Program-made: the position numbers and the translations under genes
Assembly (NCBI RefSeq): GCF_902506555.1
Contig: NZ_LR732707.1
Coordinates: 2,751,290-2,815,289 of the forward strand
Direction: 5' to 3'
Length of the DNA stretch: 64,000 bases
DNA from: Sphingorhabdus sp. 109
GTDB lineage: Bacteria > Pseudomonadota > Alphaproteobacteria > Sphingomonadales > Sphingomonadaceae
Shown: positions 43,850 to 52,845 of the stretch, one piece after another
How positions within the stretch are numbered: position 1 is the first letter of the stretch
Layout of the letters: every line of letters begins with the position of its first letter
The notes under the pieces: model-generated
The model's input: the letters and a program-made list of their open reading frames with translations, nothing else
The model's database searches: none
Told to the model about the DNA's origin: nothing

Positions 43850-44563
43850 ATGTTGGACGAAATTGTTCGATTTGAAAATGTCGGCCTGCGCTATGGTGCG
43901 GGGGCGGAAACTCTCGCCGATCTCAATTTTACCCTGTTTCCGGGCAGTTTCTATTTTCTCACCGGCGCGTCCGGCGCCGGAAAGACGTCATTGCTGAAAC
44001 TTCTCTATCTCTCTCAACGTCCCAGCCGCGGCGTGATCCGGCTTTTCGGCGAAGATGCGGTGACCATGCCGCGCGAGCGGCTGCCGGGCTTTCGCCGCCG
44101 TATCGGTGTGGTCTTTCAGGATTTTCGTCTGGTTCCGCATCTTTCCGCCTTCGACAATATCGCGCTTCCCTTGCGGGTAGCCGGAGTGCGCGAGAAAGAC
44201 CTCGAGGTTCCTGTCGCGGAGATGCTCGAATGGGTCGGTCTCGGGGACCGGGCTTCGGCCCGGCCGGCGACCCTCTCGGGTGGCGAACAGCAGCGCGTGG
44301 CGATCGCCCGCGCGGTGATCGGCAGGCCGGAGATACTGGTGGCGGACGAACCCACCGGCAACGTCGATCCCGAAATGGCGATCCGCCTGCTGCAATTGTT
44401 CGAGGCACTGAATACGCTGGGCACGACGATCGTCGTGGCTACGCATGATATCCATCTGCTCAGCAAGATCCCGGGCGCGCAGATGATGCGGCTGGAAAAA
44501 GGCATGCTTGCCGATCCGACCGGATCGCTGCGCCATCCGCCACGCCCCAAAGACCAGCTGTAA
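43850..44563 (+). CDS. ftsE: Cell division ATP-binding protein FtsE
   Basis: 237 residues of ABC ATPase: Walker A GASGAGKTS at 39-47, Q-loop Q90 in VVFQDFRLVPHLS, signature LSGGEQQR at 142-149, Walker B ILVADEP at 162-168, and H in ATHD. FtsE with FtsX forms the divisome complex that controls periplasmic amidases during septation. ftsX follows 15 bp downstream. Confidence 0.95.
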   Translation: MLDEIVRFENVGLRYGAGAETLADLNFTLFPGSFYFLTGASGAGKTSLLKLLYLSQRPSRGVIRLFGEDAVTMPRERLPGFRRRIGVVFQDFRLVPHLSAFDNIALPLRVAGVREKDLEVPVAEMLEWVGLGDRASARPATLSGGEQQRVAIARAVIGRPEILVADEPTGNVDPEMAIRLLQLFEALNTLGTTIVVATHDIHLLSKIPGAQMMRLEKGMLADPTGSLRHPPRPKDQL

Positions 44564-44578
44564 CGGGGCGCCGGACCG

Positions 44579-45475
44579 ATGTTCAAATTTTTCGCGATTC
44601 CCGGCCATGACCGCCGCCTGATACCCGAGGGCAGACTGTCCGGTCCGATGCCATGGGTGATTGCGATCATGATCTTTCTCACCGTTCTGGCCGCCGCGGC
44701 CGGGCTGGCGATGACCCGGGCGATCGGTGATGTATCGGACGAACTGTCCAGTCGGGCGACGGTGCAGATTGTCGAAGCCAATCCGGAAGTGCGCAGCCGG
44801 CAGGCCACCGCCGCCGCCGAACGGTTGCGGGCCTTGCCGCTTATCGACGAGGTCCGGCTGCTGCCGCCCGAAGAGATAGAAGCGCTGATCGAGCCTTGGC
44901 TGGGGACCCGGGATCTGGCCGACGATATTCCACTTCCTGCGTTGATCGACCTGAAACTGGTCCGGGTTGCAACGGACGCAGAATATCGGTCCTTGCGCGA
45001 AGCGCTGCTGGAAATTGCACCCGGCGCCCGGGTCGAACCGAGCAGCGGCTATATCGCGCCGGTCATTTCCTTGGTGCGTTCCTTGCAGTGGATTGCTTTT
45101 GGTCTGGTTTGCCTGCTTGCCCTGGCGACGGGAGCGGCGGTCATCATCTCGGCGCGATCGGCGCTCAACACCCACGGCGAGACCATCGCGGTTGTGCATC
45201 TGCTGGGTGGTACCGATCAGCAGATCAGCCGGTTGTTCCAGCGGCGGATCGCGCTGGACGCCTTGCTTGGCGGCCTGATTGGACTGGTTGGTGGCGCCGC
45301 GATCATCTGGCTGATCAGCATCCAGCTGACCGCTCTCGGCTCCGGACTGGTGGAATCGGTCGGCCTTGACTGGTGGAGCTGGTTGATAATTGCCAGCATT
45401 CCGATATTGGGTATGTTCCTTGCCATGATAACCGCCAGATTGACGGTTTTAGGCGCCCTGAAAAAGATATTATAG
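44579..45475 (+). CDS. ftsX: Cell division protein FtsX
   Basis: 298 residues with four predicted membrane helices. The first (PMPWVIAIMIFLTVLAAAAG) is followed by a periplasmic loop (~50-165), then three helices (SLQWIAFGLVCLLALATGAA, LLGGLIGLVGGAAIIWLIS, and WSWLIIASIPILGMFLAMIT) with IISARSALNTHGETIAVVHL between, the FtsX permease-like pattern. Partner of FtsE; the periplasmic loop should contact the amidase activator. Confidence 0.93.
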   Translation: MFKFFAIPGHDRRLIPEGRLSGPMPWVIAIMIFLTVLAAAAGLAMTRAIGDVSDELSSRATVQIVEANPEVRSRQATAAAERLRALPLIDEVRLLPPEEIEALIEPWLGTRDLADDIPLPALIDLKLVRVATDAEYRSLREALLEIAPGARVEPSSGYIAPVISLVRSLQWIAFGLVCLLALATGAAVIISARSALNTHGETIAVVHLLGGTDQQISRLFQRRIALDALLGGLIGLVGGAAIIWLISIQLTALGSGLVESVGLDWWSWLIIASIPILGMFLAMITARLTVLGALKKIL

Positions 45476-45483
45476 TCACCCGG

Positions 45484-46017
45484 ATGATCTTGCGCCTTTT
45501 CTCTTTCCTGATCCTGCTCTGGATCATCGGCTTCGCCTGGTTTGCCATCGATCTGCCGCGTCCAGCGGATGATGATGCCCATACCGGTTCGGTTGTCGTG
45601 CTAACCGGCGGTGCCGGACGTATCGATCGCGCGCTGGACATCCTGGAAGCCAGAAGCGCCGGGAGATTGCTGATCTCCGGTGTTGACCGGGATGTGAAAC
45701 CGGCGGAACTCGCCGCCGAATATGACCGGCCGGATGACCTGTTCGATTGCTGCATCGATCTCGGTTTCCAGGCGGTCGACACGCGTTCCAACGCGCTGGA
45801 AATAGCCCGCTGGGCGGCCCGGCGGGGTGACAAGTCGGTGCGCCTGGTGACCTCCGACTGGCATATGCGCCGGGCCCGGCTGGAACTGGAACGAGCGATG
45901 CCGGCTGATGTCCGGATCCTTTCCGATGCCGTCCAGACGCGCCCTTCGCTCGGCACCTTGTTTACCGAGTATAATAAATATCTGATGCGCCGGCTGGCTG
46001 CTCTGGCGGGGGTCTGA
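45484..46017 (+). CDS. YdcF/ElyC-like DUF218 family protein
   Basis: 177 residues from the ATG at 45484, 8 bp after ftsX. One N-terminal membrane helix (LRLFSFLILLWIIGFAWFAI) and a DUF218 domain with VVVLTGGAGRIDRAL, RLLISGVD, TRSNALEIARWA and LVTSDWHMRRARLELE. Members affect envelope polysaccharide or peptidoglycan precursor metabolism. The position between ftsX and plsC agrees with an envelope role. Confidence 0.85.
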   Translation: MILRLFSFLILLWIIGFAWFAIDLPRPADDDAHTGSVVVLTGGAGRIDRALDILEARSAGRLLISGVDRDVKPAELAAEYDRPDDLFDCCIDLGFQAVDTRSNALEIARWAARRGDKSVRLVTSDWHMRRARLELERAMPADVRILSDAVQTRPSLGTLFTEYNKYLMRRLAALAGV

Positions 46018-46018
46018 G

Positions 46019-46708
46019 ATGCTGTCCGTCATCCGTTCGCTGATCTTCATGGCCGTTTTCTACATCGGTTCGGTTCCAATCATCATCGCCACCTTTCTCG
46101 GCGCCTTTTTCTGGCCCAAGACCATCTATTATATGGCGCAATATTGGAGCCGCTATCACTATCTCTGCGCCCGGCTGATCCTCGGTATCCGGGTCGAGGT
46201 ACGCGGCGAGATCCGCGACGAGCCGCTACTTTATGTCTTCAAACATGAAAGCATGTTCGAAACCATCGATTTGCTGCGTCTGTTCGACAAGCCGGTGGTG
46301 ATCGCCAAGAAGGAGCTGCTGGTCATTCCCCTGTGGGGCTGGATCGCCACTAGGCACGGATTGCTCGGCATTGATCGCGATGGTGGTGGCGCGGCGATGC
46401 GGCAGATCATCAAGCAGGCCAAGAAAGCCGTTGCAGAAGGCCGCCCGATCGTCATTTTTGCCGAAGGCAGCCGCGCCCATCATGGCGAACGGCCGGAACT
46501 GCAGACCGGTTTCGCCGGTATCTACAAACTGCTGGGCATCCCGCTGGTGCCGGTGGCGCTGAACAGCGGTATCGTCTCGCCCCGCGACACATTTGTGCAG
46601 AAAAGCGGTGTCATCACCTATGAAGTGCAGCCGGAAATAGAACCGGGCCTCGACCGCGACGAGATTCGCGACCGGGTGCATACGGCGATCAATATGCTGA
46701 ACGATTGA
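46019..46708 (+). CDS. plsC: 1-acyl-sn-glycerol-3-phosphate acyltransferase
   Basis: 229 residues. An N-terminal membrane segment precedes the acyltransferase motifs: KHESMFETID (the HX4D block with E in place of D, as in many alphaproteobacteria), GLLGIDRDG (block II), IVIFAEGSRAHHGE (EGTR-type block III with Ser) and LGIPLVPVALNSG (block IV). It makes phosphatidic acid at the inner membrane. It begins 1 bp after the DUF218 gene, so the ftsE-ftsX-DUF218-plsC run is one operon. Confidence 0.92.
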   Translation: MLSVIRSLIFMAVFYIGSVPIIIATFLGAFFWPKTIYYMAQYWSRYHYLCARLILGIRVEVRGEIRDEPLLYVFKHESMFETIDLLRLFDKPVVIAKKELLVIPLWGWIATRHGLLGIDRDGGGAAMRQIIKQAKKAVAEGRPIVIFAEGSRAHHGERPELQTGFAGIYKLLGIPLVPVALNSGIVSPRDTFVQKSGVITYEVQPEIEPGLDRDEIRDRVHTAINMLND

Positions 46709-46884
46709 GCGCAGCCGGCCTGTCGGAGGATTGCTCCATCTGTGCCGTCGGATGCGGCGTCTAAGGAAGATTACGGGGTTATCTGCCGGTGATAGCGGGG
46801 TAGGGCATTCAGCCATGATGGGGAATATACGTGCGTCCCGGAATTCTTCCCCCCGTTACGCAAATTATTACCGGAGAAGATGAT

Positions 46885-47856
46885 ATGGCCAAGCAAGAAA
46901 CCCCCACCGTCCGCGAAGCGGTTGGTGTCTTTCAATCCGAACGCGCGCTGCAGGCTGCGGTGGACGATTTGCTCTCGCACGGTTTCGATCGTTCGGAACT
47001 CAGTTTGCTTGCCCCGCTTTCGTCGGTGCAAAAGGAACTGGGGCACAGCTACACTTCGGTGAAGGAACTGGAAGATGATGCGGCCGTACCCACCACCGCC
47101 TATATTTCTACGGATGCGATCGGCGATGCGGAGGGCGGTGTCTTTAGCGGGTTCATTTATGTCGGCGCGCTGGCGACGCTTACCGCTGTGGTGGCGTCGG
47201 GCGGTGCCATCGGTGCAGCGATCATAGCCGCTGCGGCCGGCGGTATCGGAGGCGGGGCGATCGGCGCTGTTCTGGCGAAGCTTATCGGCGAGCATCACGC
47301 CGATTATGTCGAAGATCAGCTCGAACGCGGCGGACTGCTGCTGTGGGTCCGGACCTGGAATGCGGCCGATGAAAAGCATGCAGTAGAAATTCTCGCGAAT
47401 CATAGCGGCTTGGATGTGCACGTTCATGACCTCCCCAAGCATCATGCAGTCTTGGAGGACCGCTACAATGGCGATGCCGTCGCGGGCGAGCTGCAGGCCT
47501 ATCGCGGCGTGCCTTATTCCTATCTCCCGGACGGGGAATATTATATCGCCGGCGAAGTTCTGCCCACGGAACAGGACGTCAAGGCGAAGATAGACCGGAA
47601 CCTTGATCTCGAAACATTGCGGTCGAGAGCGAAAACGCAGGGCTGGGATATCGAAGCGCTGCTGAGCAATCCCGCCAGCATATTCCAGACGCCGGCCGAT
47701 CTGCTGGCAACAGAGCTTCCGGACTGCAACAAGAGAGATATTCTCAAACGCTGGGCCTATGGCGAAAAGCAGCTCGAAATCGCATCGGATGACGGCATGA
47801 AGCCGGCGAGCGGTGACCGGCTTCAGGAAATCAACCTCGCACTGGAGCAGCTGTAA
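46885..47856 (+). CDS. General stress protein with YflT-like domain
   Basis: 323 residues from the ATG at 46885 (GGAGAAGATGAT upstream). The first ~50 residues (AVGVFQSERALQAAVDDLLS, HGFDRSELSLLAP) fit the YflT/heat-induced-stress-protein domain. A glycine-rich membrane stretch follows (~75-135), and the C-terminal ~80 residues contain NLDLETLRSRAKTQGWDIEA. The neighbours downstream (coiled-coil protein, HdeD, alanine-rich lipoprotein) also look stress-related. Function unknown. Confidence 0.75.
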   Translation: MAKQETPTVREAVGVFQSERALQAAVDDLLSHGFDRSELSLLAPLSSVQKELGHSYTSVKELEDDAAVPTTAYISTDAIGDAEGGVFSGFIYVGALATLTAVVASGGAIGAAIIAAAAGGIGGGAIGAVLAKLIGEHHADYVEDQLERGGLLLWVRTWNAADEKHAVEILANHSGLDVHVHDLPKHHAVLEDRYNGDAVAGELQAYRGVPYSYLPDGEYYIAGEVLPTEQDVKAKIDRNLDLETLRSRAKTQGWDIEALLSNPASIFQTPADLLATELPDCNKRDILKRWAYGEKQLEIASDDGMKPASGDRLQEINLALEQL

Positions 47857-47948
47857 ACCGCTCGCACCCTCGGGAGTATATCCGGTACCAGCCTTCAGAT
47901 AATTATACCGCCGGATGAAGGCGCGTCTGCGTCTGCCGGAAAAGATTG

Positions 47949-47980
47949 GCCCCGGCTCCTGGATAGGGGAGCCCGGGCCA
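47949..47980 (-). terminator. Strong hairpin between convergent stress genes
   Basis: GGCCCCGGCTCC and GGAGCCCGGGCC pair at 11 of 12 positions around an 8-nt loop. On the minus strand it is followed by AATCTTTTCC, which may act as a weak T tract for the coiled-coil gene ending at 48055. Confidence 0.45.
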
Positions 47981-48054
47981 CTCGACATCGGGCATCTGCA
48001 TAGCTGCAACGGGAAGGGAGGCGTTCCCCTGTACTGCTATGGATGTCCGGTTGA

Positions 48055-48654
48055 CTATACGGCCTTTTTAAAGGCCTTCTGAGCCTCATCCAGCGCCTTG
48101 TCAAAGGCCGTGCGAGATGTCGTTAAGGCCTCGCGGACCGCGGCCCATGATGCACTGCCAGCCTTGTTCAGCTCTTTCAGTTTTTCGTTCGCCCTGTCCG
48201 CGCTTTCCTCGAGTTTCGCGACCGCAGTGTCCGCTTCCTCCCGGCTGGAAACCTGCAATGTCCTTGCCGCTGCCCTGCCGCGTTTCACTGTCTTTTCCCA
48301 AGCGTCCTTCAGCGCCGCGATCCGCACCTGGAAATAGGCCTTGTCCTGCTCATACATTCCGGCAGCGGCGTCAAAATAGGCCATGATATTGTCTTCGAAC
48401 GCAGCCCATTCGGCTTCCATCTCCTTGCGAGCCTCGGCCGTGATCCGGTCGCCGATTTCCTGATTCTCCGCAACCCAGGCCCGGTAGGCCTCACGGTTGG
48501 CCTTCATCCTGGCAATAGCGGCATCCGCCTTGGTGCGGGCTTCGGACTGCACTTCCTGAGCTCTGGCCTCAAAATGCGCGACGGATGCATCAATCTCGTC
48601 GAGACGGTTCTTGGCCCGTTCGATATAGCTGTGCAGATGGCTTTGATCGGTCAT
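48055..48654 (-). CDS. Coiled-coil cytoplasmic protein, unknown
   Basis: 199 residues from the ATG at 48654, preceded by AGGAG. It is almost entirely alpha-helical, with long amphipathic stretches (EARAQEVQSEARTKADAAIA, then AVAKLEESADRANEKLKELN) and a Lys-rich end (AQKAFKKAV). No signal peptide. It resembles apolipoprotein- or phasin-like helical proteins in composition but I recognise no family. Adjacent to hdeD on the same strand with 82 bp between. Confidence 0.65.
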   Translation of the reverse strand: MTDQSHLHSYIERAKNRLDEIDASVAHFEARAQEVQSEARTKADAAIARMKANREAYRAWVAENQEIGDRITAEARKEMEAEWAAFEDNIMAYFDAAAGMYEQDKAYFQVRIAALKDAWEKTVKRGRAAARTLQVSSREEADTAVAKLEESADRANEKLKELNKAGSASWAAVREALTTSRTAFDKALDEAQKAFKKAV

Positions 48655-48736
48655 TTCATTCTCCTTTGGGGATTGGGCTTGCAAAGTCAGTTTCTCGTCG
48701 ATCCGGCACCGGGCGCATCAACGGCGATGGATAAGA

Positions 48737-49330
48737 TCAGGCGCTGCTTTTCCCGGCTTCGGCAGATTGCGCCGGTTTGCGAATTGCACCGGCGAGCATC
48801 ACCAGTGCCCAGCCGGAGATGAGAATATTGATCCCGGCCAATAGTCCCAGCGTCCAAAGCGCTGAGAAGGGAAGTTGCCACCAGAGCAATATACCGATGG
48901 CGGCCGCCACAATTCCGTCGAACAGGATCCAGCCCCAGCCGGTTTCCGGACGGGTCTTGACGGCGAATATGGTTTTCAACAGGCCCTCGGCCAGAAACGC
49001 CGCTGCAACCAATATGGTCAGAACGAAAACAGCGTCCAGCGGTCGTGCCATCAGCACGATACCGGCCAATAGCCAGAGAATGCCGACCAGAACCGCCAGT
49101 GTTATTTTGCCCCAGGTCGGATAGCTGAATGCGTGTATGATCTGGGCGAACCCGGCAACGGCAAGCAGAATGGCAACGCAAATCGCTACACCGAAGCTGC
49201 TGATCAGCGGAAAGACCAAGGCCCCGGTACCGGCAAGAATCATGATCACGCCGGTTGCGATCATCCAGCCTCGATTGTTAGACGTATTTTCTTCAATATC
49301 CGGCAAGTCATCCGCAATTGTCGTAGCCAT
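48737..49330 (-). CDS. HdeD family membrane protein
   Basis: 197 residues from the ATG at 49330; GGAGA sits at correct distance, whereas the ATG at 49342 lacks a site. Six hydrophobic helices in DUF308/HdeD pattern: ATGVIMILAGTGALVFPLIS, LLAVAGFAQIIHAF, LAVLVGILWLLAGIVLMARP, LTILVAAAFLAEGLLKTIFA, and WILFDGIVAAAIGILLWWQL. HdeD proteins act in acid resistance in enterobacteria. A stress role here is inferred. It is divergent from the alanine-rich lipoprotein gene. Confidence 0.88.
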   Translation of the reverse strand: MATTIADDLPDIEENTSNNRGWMIATGVIMILAGTGALVFPLISSFGVAICVAILLAVAGFAQIIHAFSYPTWGKITLAVLVGILWLLAGIVLMARPLDAVFVLTILVAAAFLAEGLLKTIFAVKTRPETGWGWILFDGIVAAAIGILLWWQLPFSALWTLGLLAGINILISGWALVMLAGAIRKPAQSAEAGKSSA

Positions 49331-49679
49331 GTCTGTCTCCATCGTTGAAGGGGGCAGAAATCCGTCGCTGGTTCAGGGAATGGGGCAGCATCCGGATTTC
49401 TGTTTTCTACCGAATCGAACCTTTGACTCTATCGGCAGGGATCAAGTTTTCCGTTCCCGTTTACCGGCAGTGGTCCGGCTTCAAAATCCGTAAATTCACT
49501 TAGCCGGCGCCCCGTTGTCTTGCTTCGAAATCCTTGTTTTTCTGCGCAAAATTAAAGGCCCGGATGGCTGGCATTTAGTGGAAATTACGTAGTTACAAGG
49601 CGCCGCACATATTGTTCTGAGGACCAATTCCAGACGGATAATTCTATCCGATCGTAAATCTCATCAAGGAACCCGAGGC
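49331..49679. other. Divergent promoter region of hdeD and the lipoprotein gene
   Basis: 349 bp. I looked for the alphaproteobacterial general stress promoter (GGAAC, 16-17 bp, CGTT). A GGAAC lies on the minus strand near 49450, but no matching -10 follows at the right distance, so no promoter is called. Confidence 0.4.
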
Positions 49680-50285
49680 ATGAAACAGACATTATCCACC
49701 GTCGCCGCCGCATTAGTGCTGACCCTGGCCGTTCAGGGTTGTAGCCAGAAAACCGAAACCGGAGAAAAAGCAGAATGCACCACATCCGAAAATGATGCGA
49801 TGGACGACGCTCGCGACGCTATGGATGCGGCAAAACATGATGCCAGCAAGGCGGCGCTGGAGGCGCAAGATGCAGCCAGGATGGCTGTGATGGCGGCCAA
49901 ACTGGCGGTCTGTTCCGAAGCGCAGAAAGACAAGGAGGCCGCCGCCCAGATGGCGATCAATGCGGAGGCCGCGGCGAAACGGGCTCAGGCCAGAATTGCC
50001 ATGGCCAACAGCCAACTGGATCTGGCAGCGCATGAAAATGCGCGGAAAGCGCAGGATCTGGTGGAAGAGGCTGTAGCCGCTACTGGCTCTGCCGTTCGTG
50101 AAACCAATGCATCGCTTATGGCGGGACTGGAATCCGACGCGGCGGCCGCAAAACAGGCGGCCGAATCGGCGCAAAAGGCAGCGATAAAAGCTGCTGCGGC
50201 GACCGCCGACGCCAGCAAAGCTGCGCAAGTGGCAGCCAGGGAAACCTGGGAAAAAGAAATGGCAGAGAACGGTGAAACCGAATAG
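49680..50285 (+). CDS. Alanine-rich helical lipoprotein
   Basis: 201 residues. The lipobox LAVQGC gives lipidated Cys21. The mature protein is one long amphipathic helix built of Ala-rich heptads (AAQMAINAEAAAKRAQARIA, then AKQAAESAQKAAIKAAAATA), similar in style to small outer-membrane lipoproteins of the Lpp type but longer. Possible structural or stress function. No family recognised. Confidence 0.7.
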   Translation: MKQTLSTVAAALVLTLAVQGCSQKTETGEKAECTTSENDAMDDARDAMDAAKHDASKAALEAQDAARMAVMAAKLAVCSEAQKDKEAAAQMAINAEAAAKRAQARIAMANSQLDLAAHENARKAQDLVEEAVAATGSAVRETNASLMAGLESDAAAAKQAAESAQKAAIKAAAATADASKAAQVAARETWEKEMAENGETE

Positions 50286-50330
50286 TCATTTGCACGACAC
50301 CACCGGTTTACCCTCGAAAGGAATATTCGC

Positions 50331-50726
50331 ATGCAAGGATTTGTCGACAATATCGAAGCGCTGACGGAGCAGAATGATGACTTCCGTCGCGTGCTCTACA
50401 CTGGCCATAATCTGCAACTGGTGCTGATGACGCTTCAACCCGGCGACGAAATCGGTATGGAAGTGCATGACGACCGGGACCAGTTTTTCCGGATCGAAGA
50501 GGGCAGCGGCGAAATCTGGATCGATGGAAAAGCCAATAAGGTGAAATCCGATGACGGCATTATCGTACCGCAGGGTGCCAGCCACAATGTCGTGAACACC
50601 GGCAAGGAACCGCTTCGGCTATATACGATCTATGGCCCGCCCGAGCATATTGACGGTACTGTCCATGCCACCGCGGCCGATGCTGCGAACGAGCATGAGC
50701 ATTTCGACGGCAAGACGACGGAATAG
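50331..50726 (+). CDS. Cupin domain protein
   Basis: 131 residues. It has cupin motif 1 with MEVHDDRDQFFRIEEGSGE (H and E metal ligands) and motif 2 with IIVPQGASHNVVNTG (H ligand). It is a single-domain beta-barrel that probably binds a metal; the function of this type is mostly unknown. It starts 45 bp after the lipoprotein gene and may be in the same transcript. Confidence 0.88.
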   Translation: MQGFVDNIEALTEQNDDFRRVLYTGHNLQLVLMTLQPGDEIGMEVHDDRDQFFRIEEGSGEIWIDGKANKVKSDDGIIVPQGASHNVVNTGKEPLRLYTIYGPPEHIDGTVHATAADAANEHEHFDGKTTE

Positions 50727-50815
50727 CGGCCATTCCGATTGCCACTTTACCAACCGGATGACGGAGACTTTTCGCTCTGGCGGCGAGTCCCAGTCATCCG
50801 TTTGGCCCTTTCCCG

Positions 50816-52312
50816 CTAGCGCCCCATGTCGCGCTGGATCGTACGGCTGGCCATGTAGAAATGAAACACGGCCCAGAGATAGAGGCATTTGAACAGGATC
50901 ATCGACCATTGCAGTCCGTCCGCATTGGCCGAATCGCAAGCGGCCTGTGCGGCCACCGCAAGATTGCTTGCCTTGCACGCCTCCAGCGTCAGCGTCGGGT
51001 CCAGTCCCGACAGGAAGGTCGCGTTCAATATCGTCGACAGGCCGCCGATCAGCGGCGGTCCCAGCCCGTATCCGAGCAGGTTGACAATGAACAGGGTCAC
51101 GGCAACCGCCGTCGCTCTCATCCGGCTGTCGACCACCCCGCTCGGTACGGCATAGAGCGGACAGAGATAGGTGTAGAGCAGCATCTGGCCAACCATCATC
51201 AGCGGGATTGCCAGCCACAGGGATTCGGCGAGATAGCCGACGACATGCATGGGGATGACGCCGAGCAGCGCGAACATCGGTATCAGGGCCAGCGCCTTGG
51301 GAAAACGCTCGGCATATTTGTCCGCCAGAAACCCCGACATATAGGTGCCGATTGACGCCATGACGGCCAGAGCCAGCGCGACCTTGACCGACGCATCGAA
51401 GATCGAGAGTTCATGGGTGCGGATCAGGAAGGACACGAAAAACTGGCCAACGCCATAATTGACGAACGAGGCGATGGTGACGCCCATGGTGACGTGCCAG
51501 TAAGCGGGCTTTTGCGACAATATCTTCAAGACTTCGCGAAACCCGACATGCTCTTTATTCTGCATTTCCACGGGGTCGGTGTAGCCGCGGGGCGGCTCCT
51601 TGATTGTCATCTTGACGATCATCGCAACGATCAGGCCGGGAACGCCGACCACCACGAAAGCAACGCGCCATCCCTCGATATTCTGCCAGTCGAGCGCGTT
51701 GACCGCCCAGGTCCAGTTCCAGCTGCTCAACATCGCAGCGACTGTCGGCCCATCGAGGCTTCCGACAATGAAACCGCCGAACACATAAGCGACCATGCCG
51801 CCGAGCGGGATACCCAGCGCGTAGACCGAAACCGCGGTCGAACGCTCCTTGGGAATGAAATAGTCGGCGATGATCGAATTGGCAGGCGGTGAACAACCCG
51901 CTTCGCCGATGCTGACGCCGATACGGAATATGAACAGCGCGATAAAGCTGGTGGCAAAGCCGCACAAAACGGTCATCAGACTCCAAAGCGCCACCGATCC
52001 CGCAATGATCCAGACCCGGTGGTTCTTCTCGGAGAAACGGGCGATCGGGATGCCGACAAATGTATAGAGGATCGCAAAGGCCGGGCCGCCGAGCAGCCCC
52101 ATCTGCCAATCCTCAACCCCGAAGCTTTCCTTGATCGGCTCGGTCAATATGTTGATGATCGTGCGATCGATGAAATTAAAAATATAGACGGTGAGCAGGA
52201 TGCCGAGGATATAATTGCGGTAATTCCTGGTTCCATAACCCGTGTCCGGGCTCCCGCCATTGCTGGCACCATGGTTGGAATGCGCGACTTCGGTCGCTGT
52301 AGCTTCGGCCAA
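50816..52312 (-). CDS. MFS transporter, Spinster-like
   Basis: 498 residues starting at a TTG with a strong Shine-Dalgarno (AGGGGAGT). About 12 helices. NYILGILLTVYIFNFIDRTI at the start and RIGVSIGEAGCSPPANSIIA match the sphingolipid-transporter-like (Spinster) MFS group that is frequent in sphingomonads. The substrate is not predictable. Single-gene unit. Confidence 0.88.
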   Translation of the reverse strand: MAEATATEVAHSNHGASNGGSPDTGYGTRNYRNYILGILLTVYIFNFIDRTIINILTEPIKESFGVEDWQMGLLGGPAFAILYTFVGIPIARFSEKNHRVWIIAGSVALWSLMTVLCGFATSFIALFIFRIGVSIGEAGCSPPANSIIADYFIPKERSTAVSVYALGIPLGGMVAYVFGGFIVGSLDGPTVAAMLSSWNWTWAVNALDWQNIEGWRVAFVVVGVPGLIVAMIVKMTIKEPPRGYTDPVEMQNKEHVGFREVLKILSQKPAYWHVTMGVTIASFVNYGVGQFFVSFLIRTHELSIFDASVKVALALAVMASIGTYMSGFLADKYAERFPKALALIPMFALLGVIPMHVVGYLAESLWLAIPLMMVGQMLLYTYLCPLYAVPSGVVDSRMRATAVAVTLFIVNLLGYGLGPPLIGGLSTILNATFLSGLDPTLTLEACKASNLAVAAQAACDSANADGLQWSMILFKCLYLWAVFHFYMASRTIQRDMGR

Positions 52313-52845
52313 ATCCAGACTCCCCTAGCGGTTCCCAACTGATTGTTGCCGTTGGGTATCCCGGCATCGTACCGAAATTTATGGCATTGTATATCCCGTT
52401 GTAAAAAAACGCTTTCGACCAGCACCGTACGAACGCTTTTTTCTGAAGCTTGTTCGCCGCCGAAAGGCGCCGCCCGGAACTGTCCTGTGTGATCGACTTG
52501 GACCCCCGCCCTGCGGCGGGGAACAGAGACGGAAGGCTTATATGGTACAATAAAACCACATTCCGTTACTGAAATAGTGCTGTCCTACATCTGGCTCGGC
52601 CGTCTGTTATCGCCAAAGATCCTGCGTCTTGGGCAGGACGGGCTCTTTGACCATTTGGACGGAATTATCACGCTTGCTGCCGCCGCCAGTTTTTAGCGGA
52701 CCGGCTCGAGGGCTATCTGGAAGGTTACACTAGACGAGCGGTCGCGGACCAAAAAAGGCCAGAAATCCGGCGTTTCGAGGCAAAGGCCGCAGAAAACAAA
52801 AATGGCTGTTGCTGTAAAGCTCGGCTTCGCCGCTACCCGCGGCTG
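52313..52845. other. Intergenic, no gene seen
   Basis: 533 bp between the MFS start and the tyrC end. It includes a GC hairpin (CCCGCC-CTGC-GGCGGG near 52505) without a T tract. No open frame looks genuine. Confidence 0.4.

Noticed and set aside
43988-45199. 403-codon frame antisense to ftsE and ftsX
   Set aside because: Shadow of two certain core genes.
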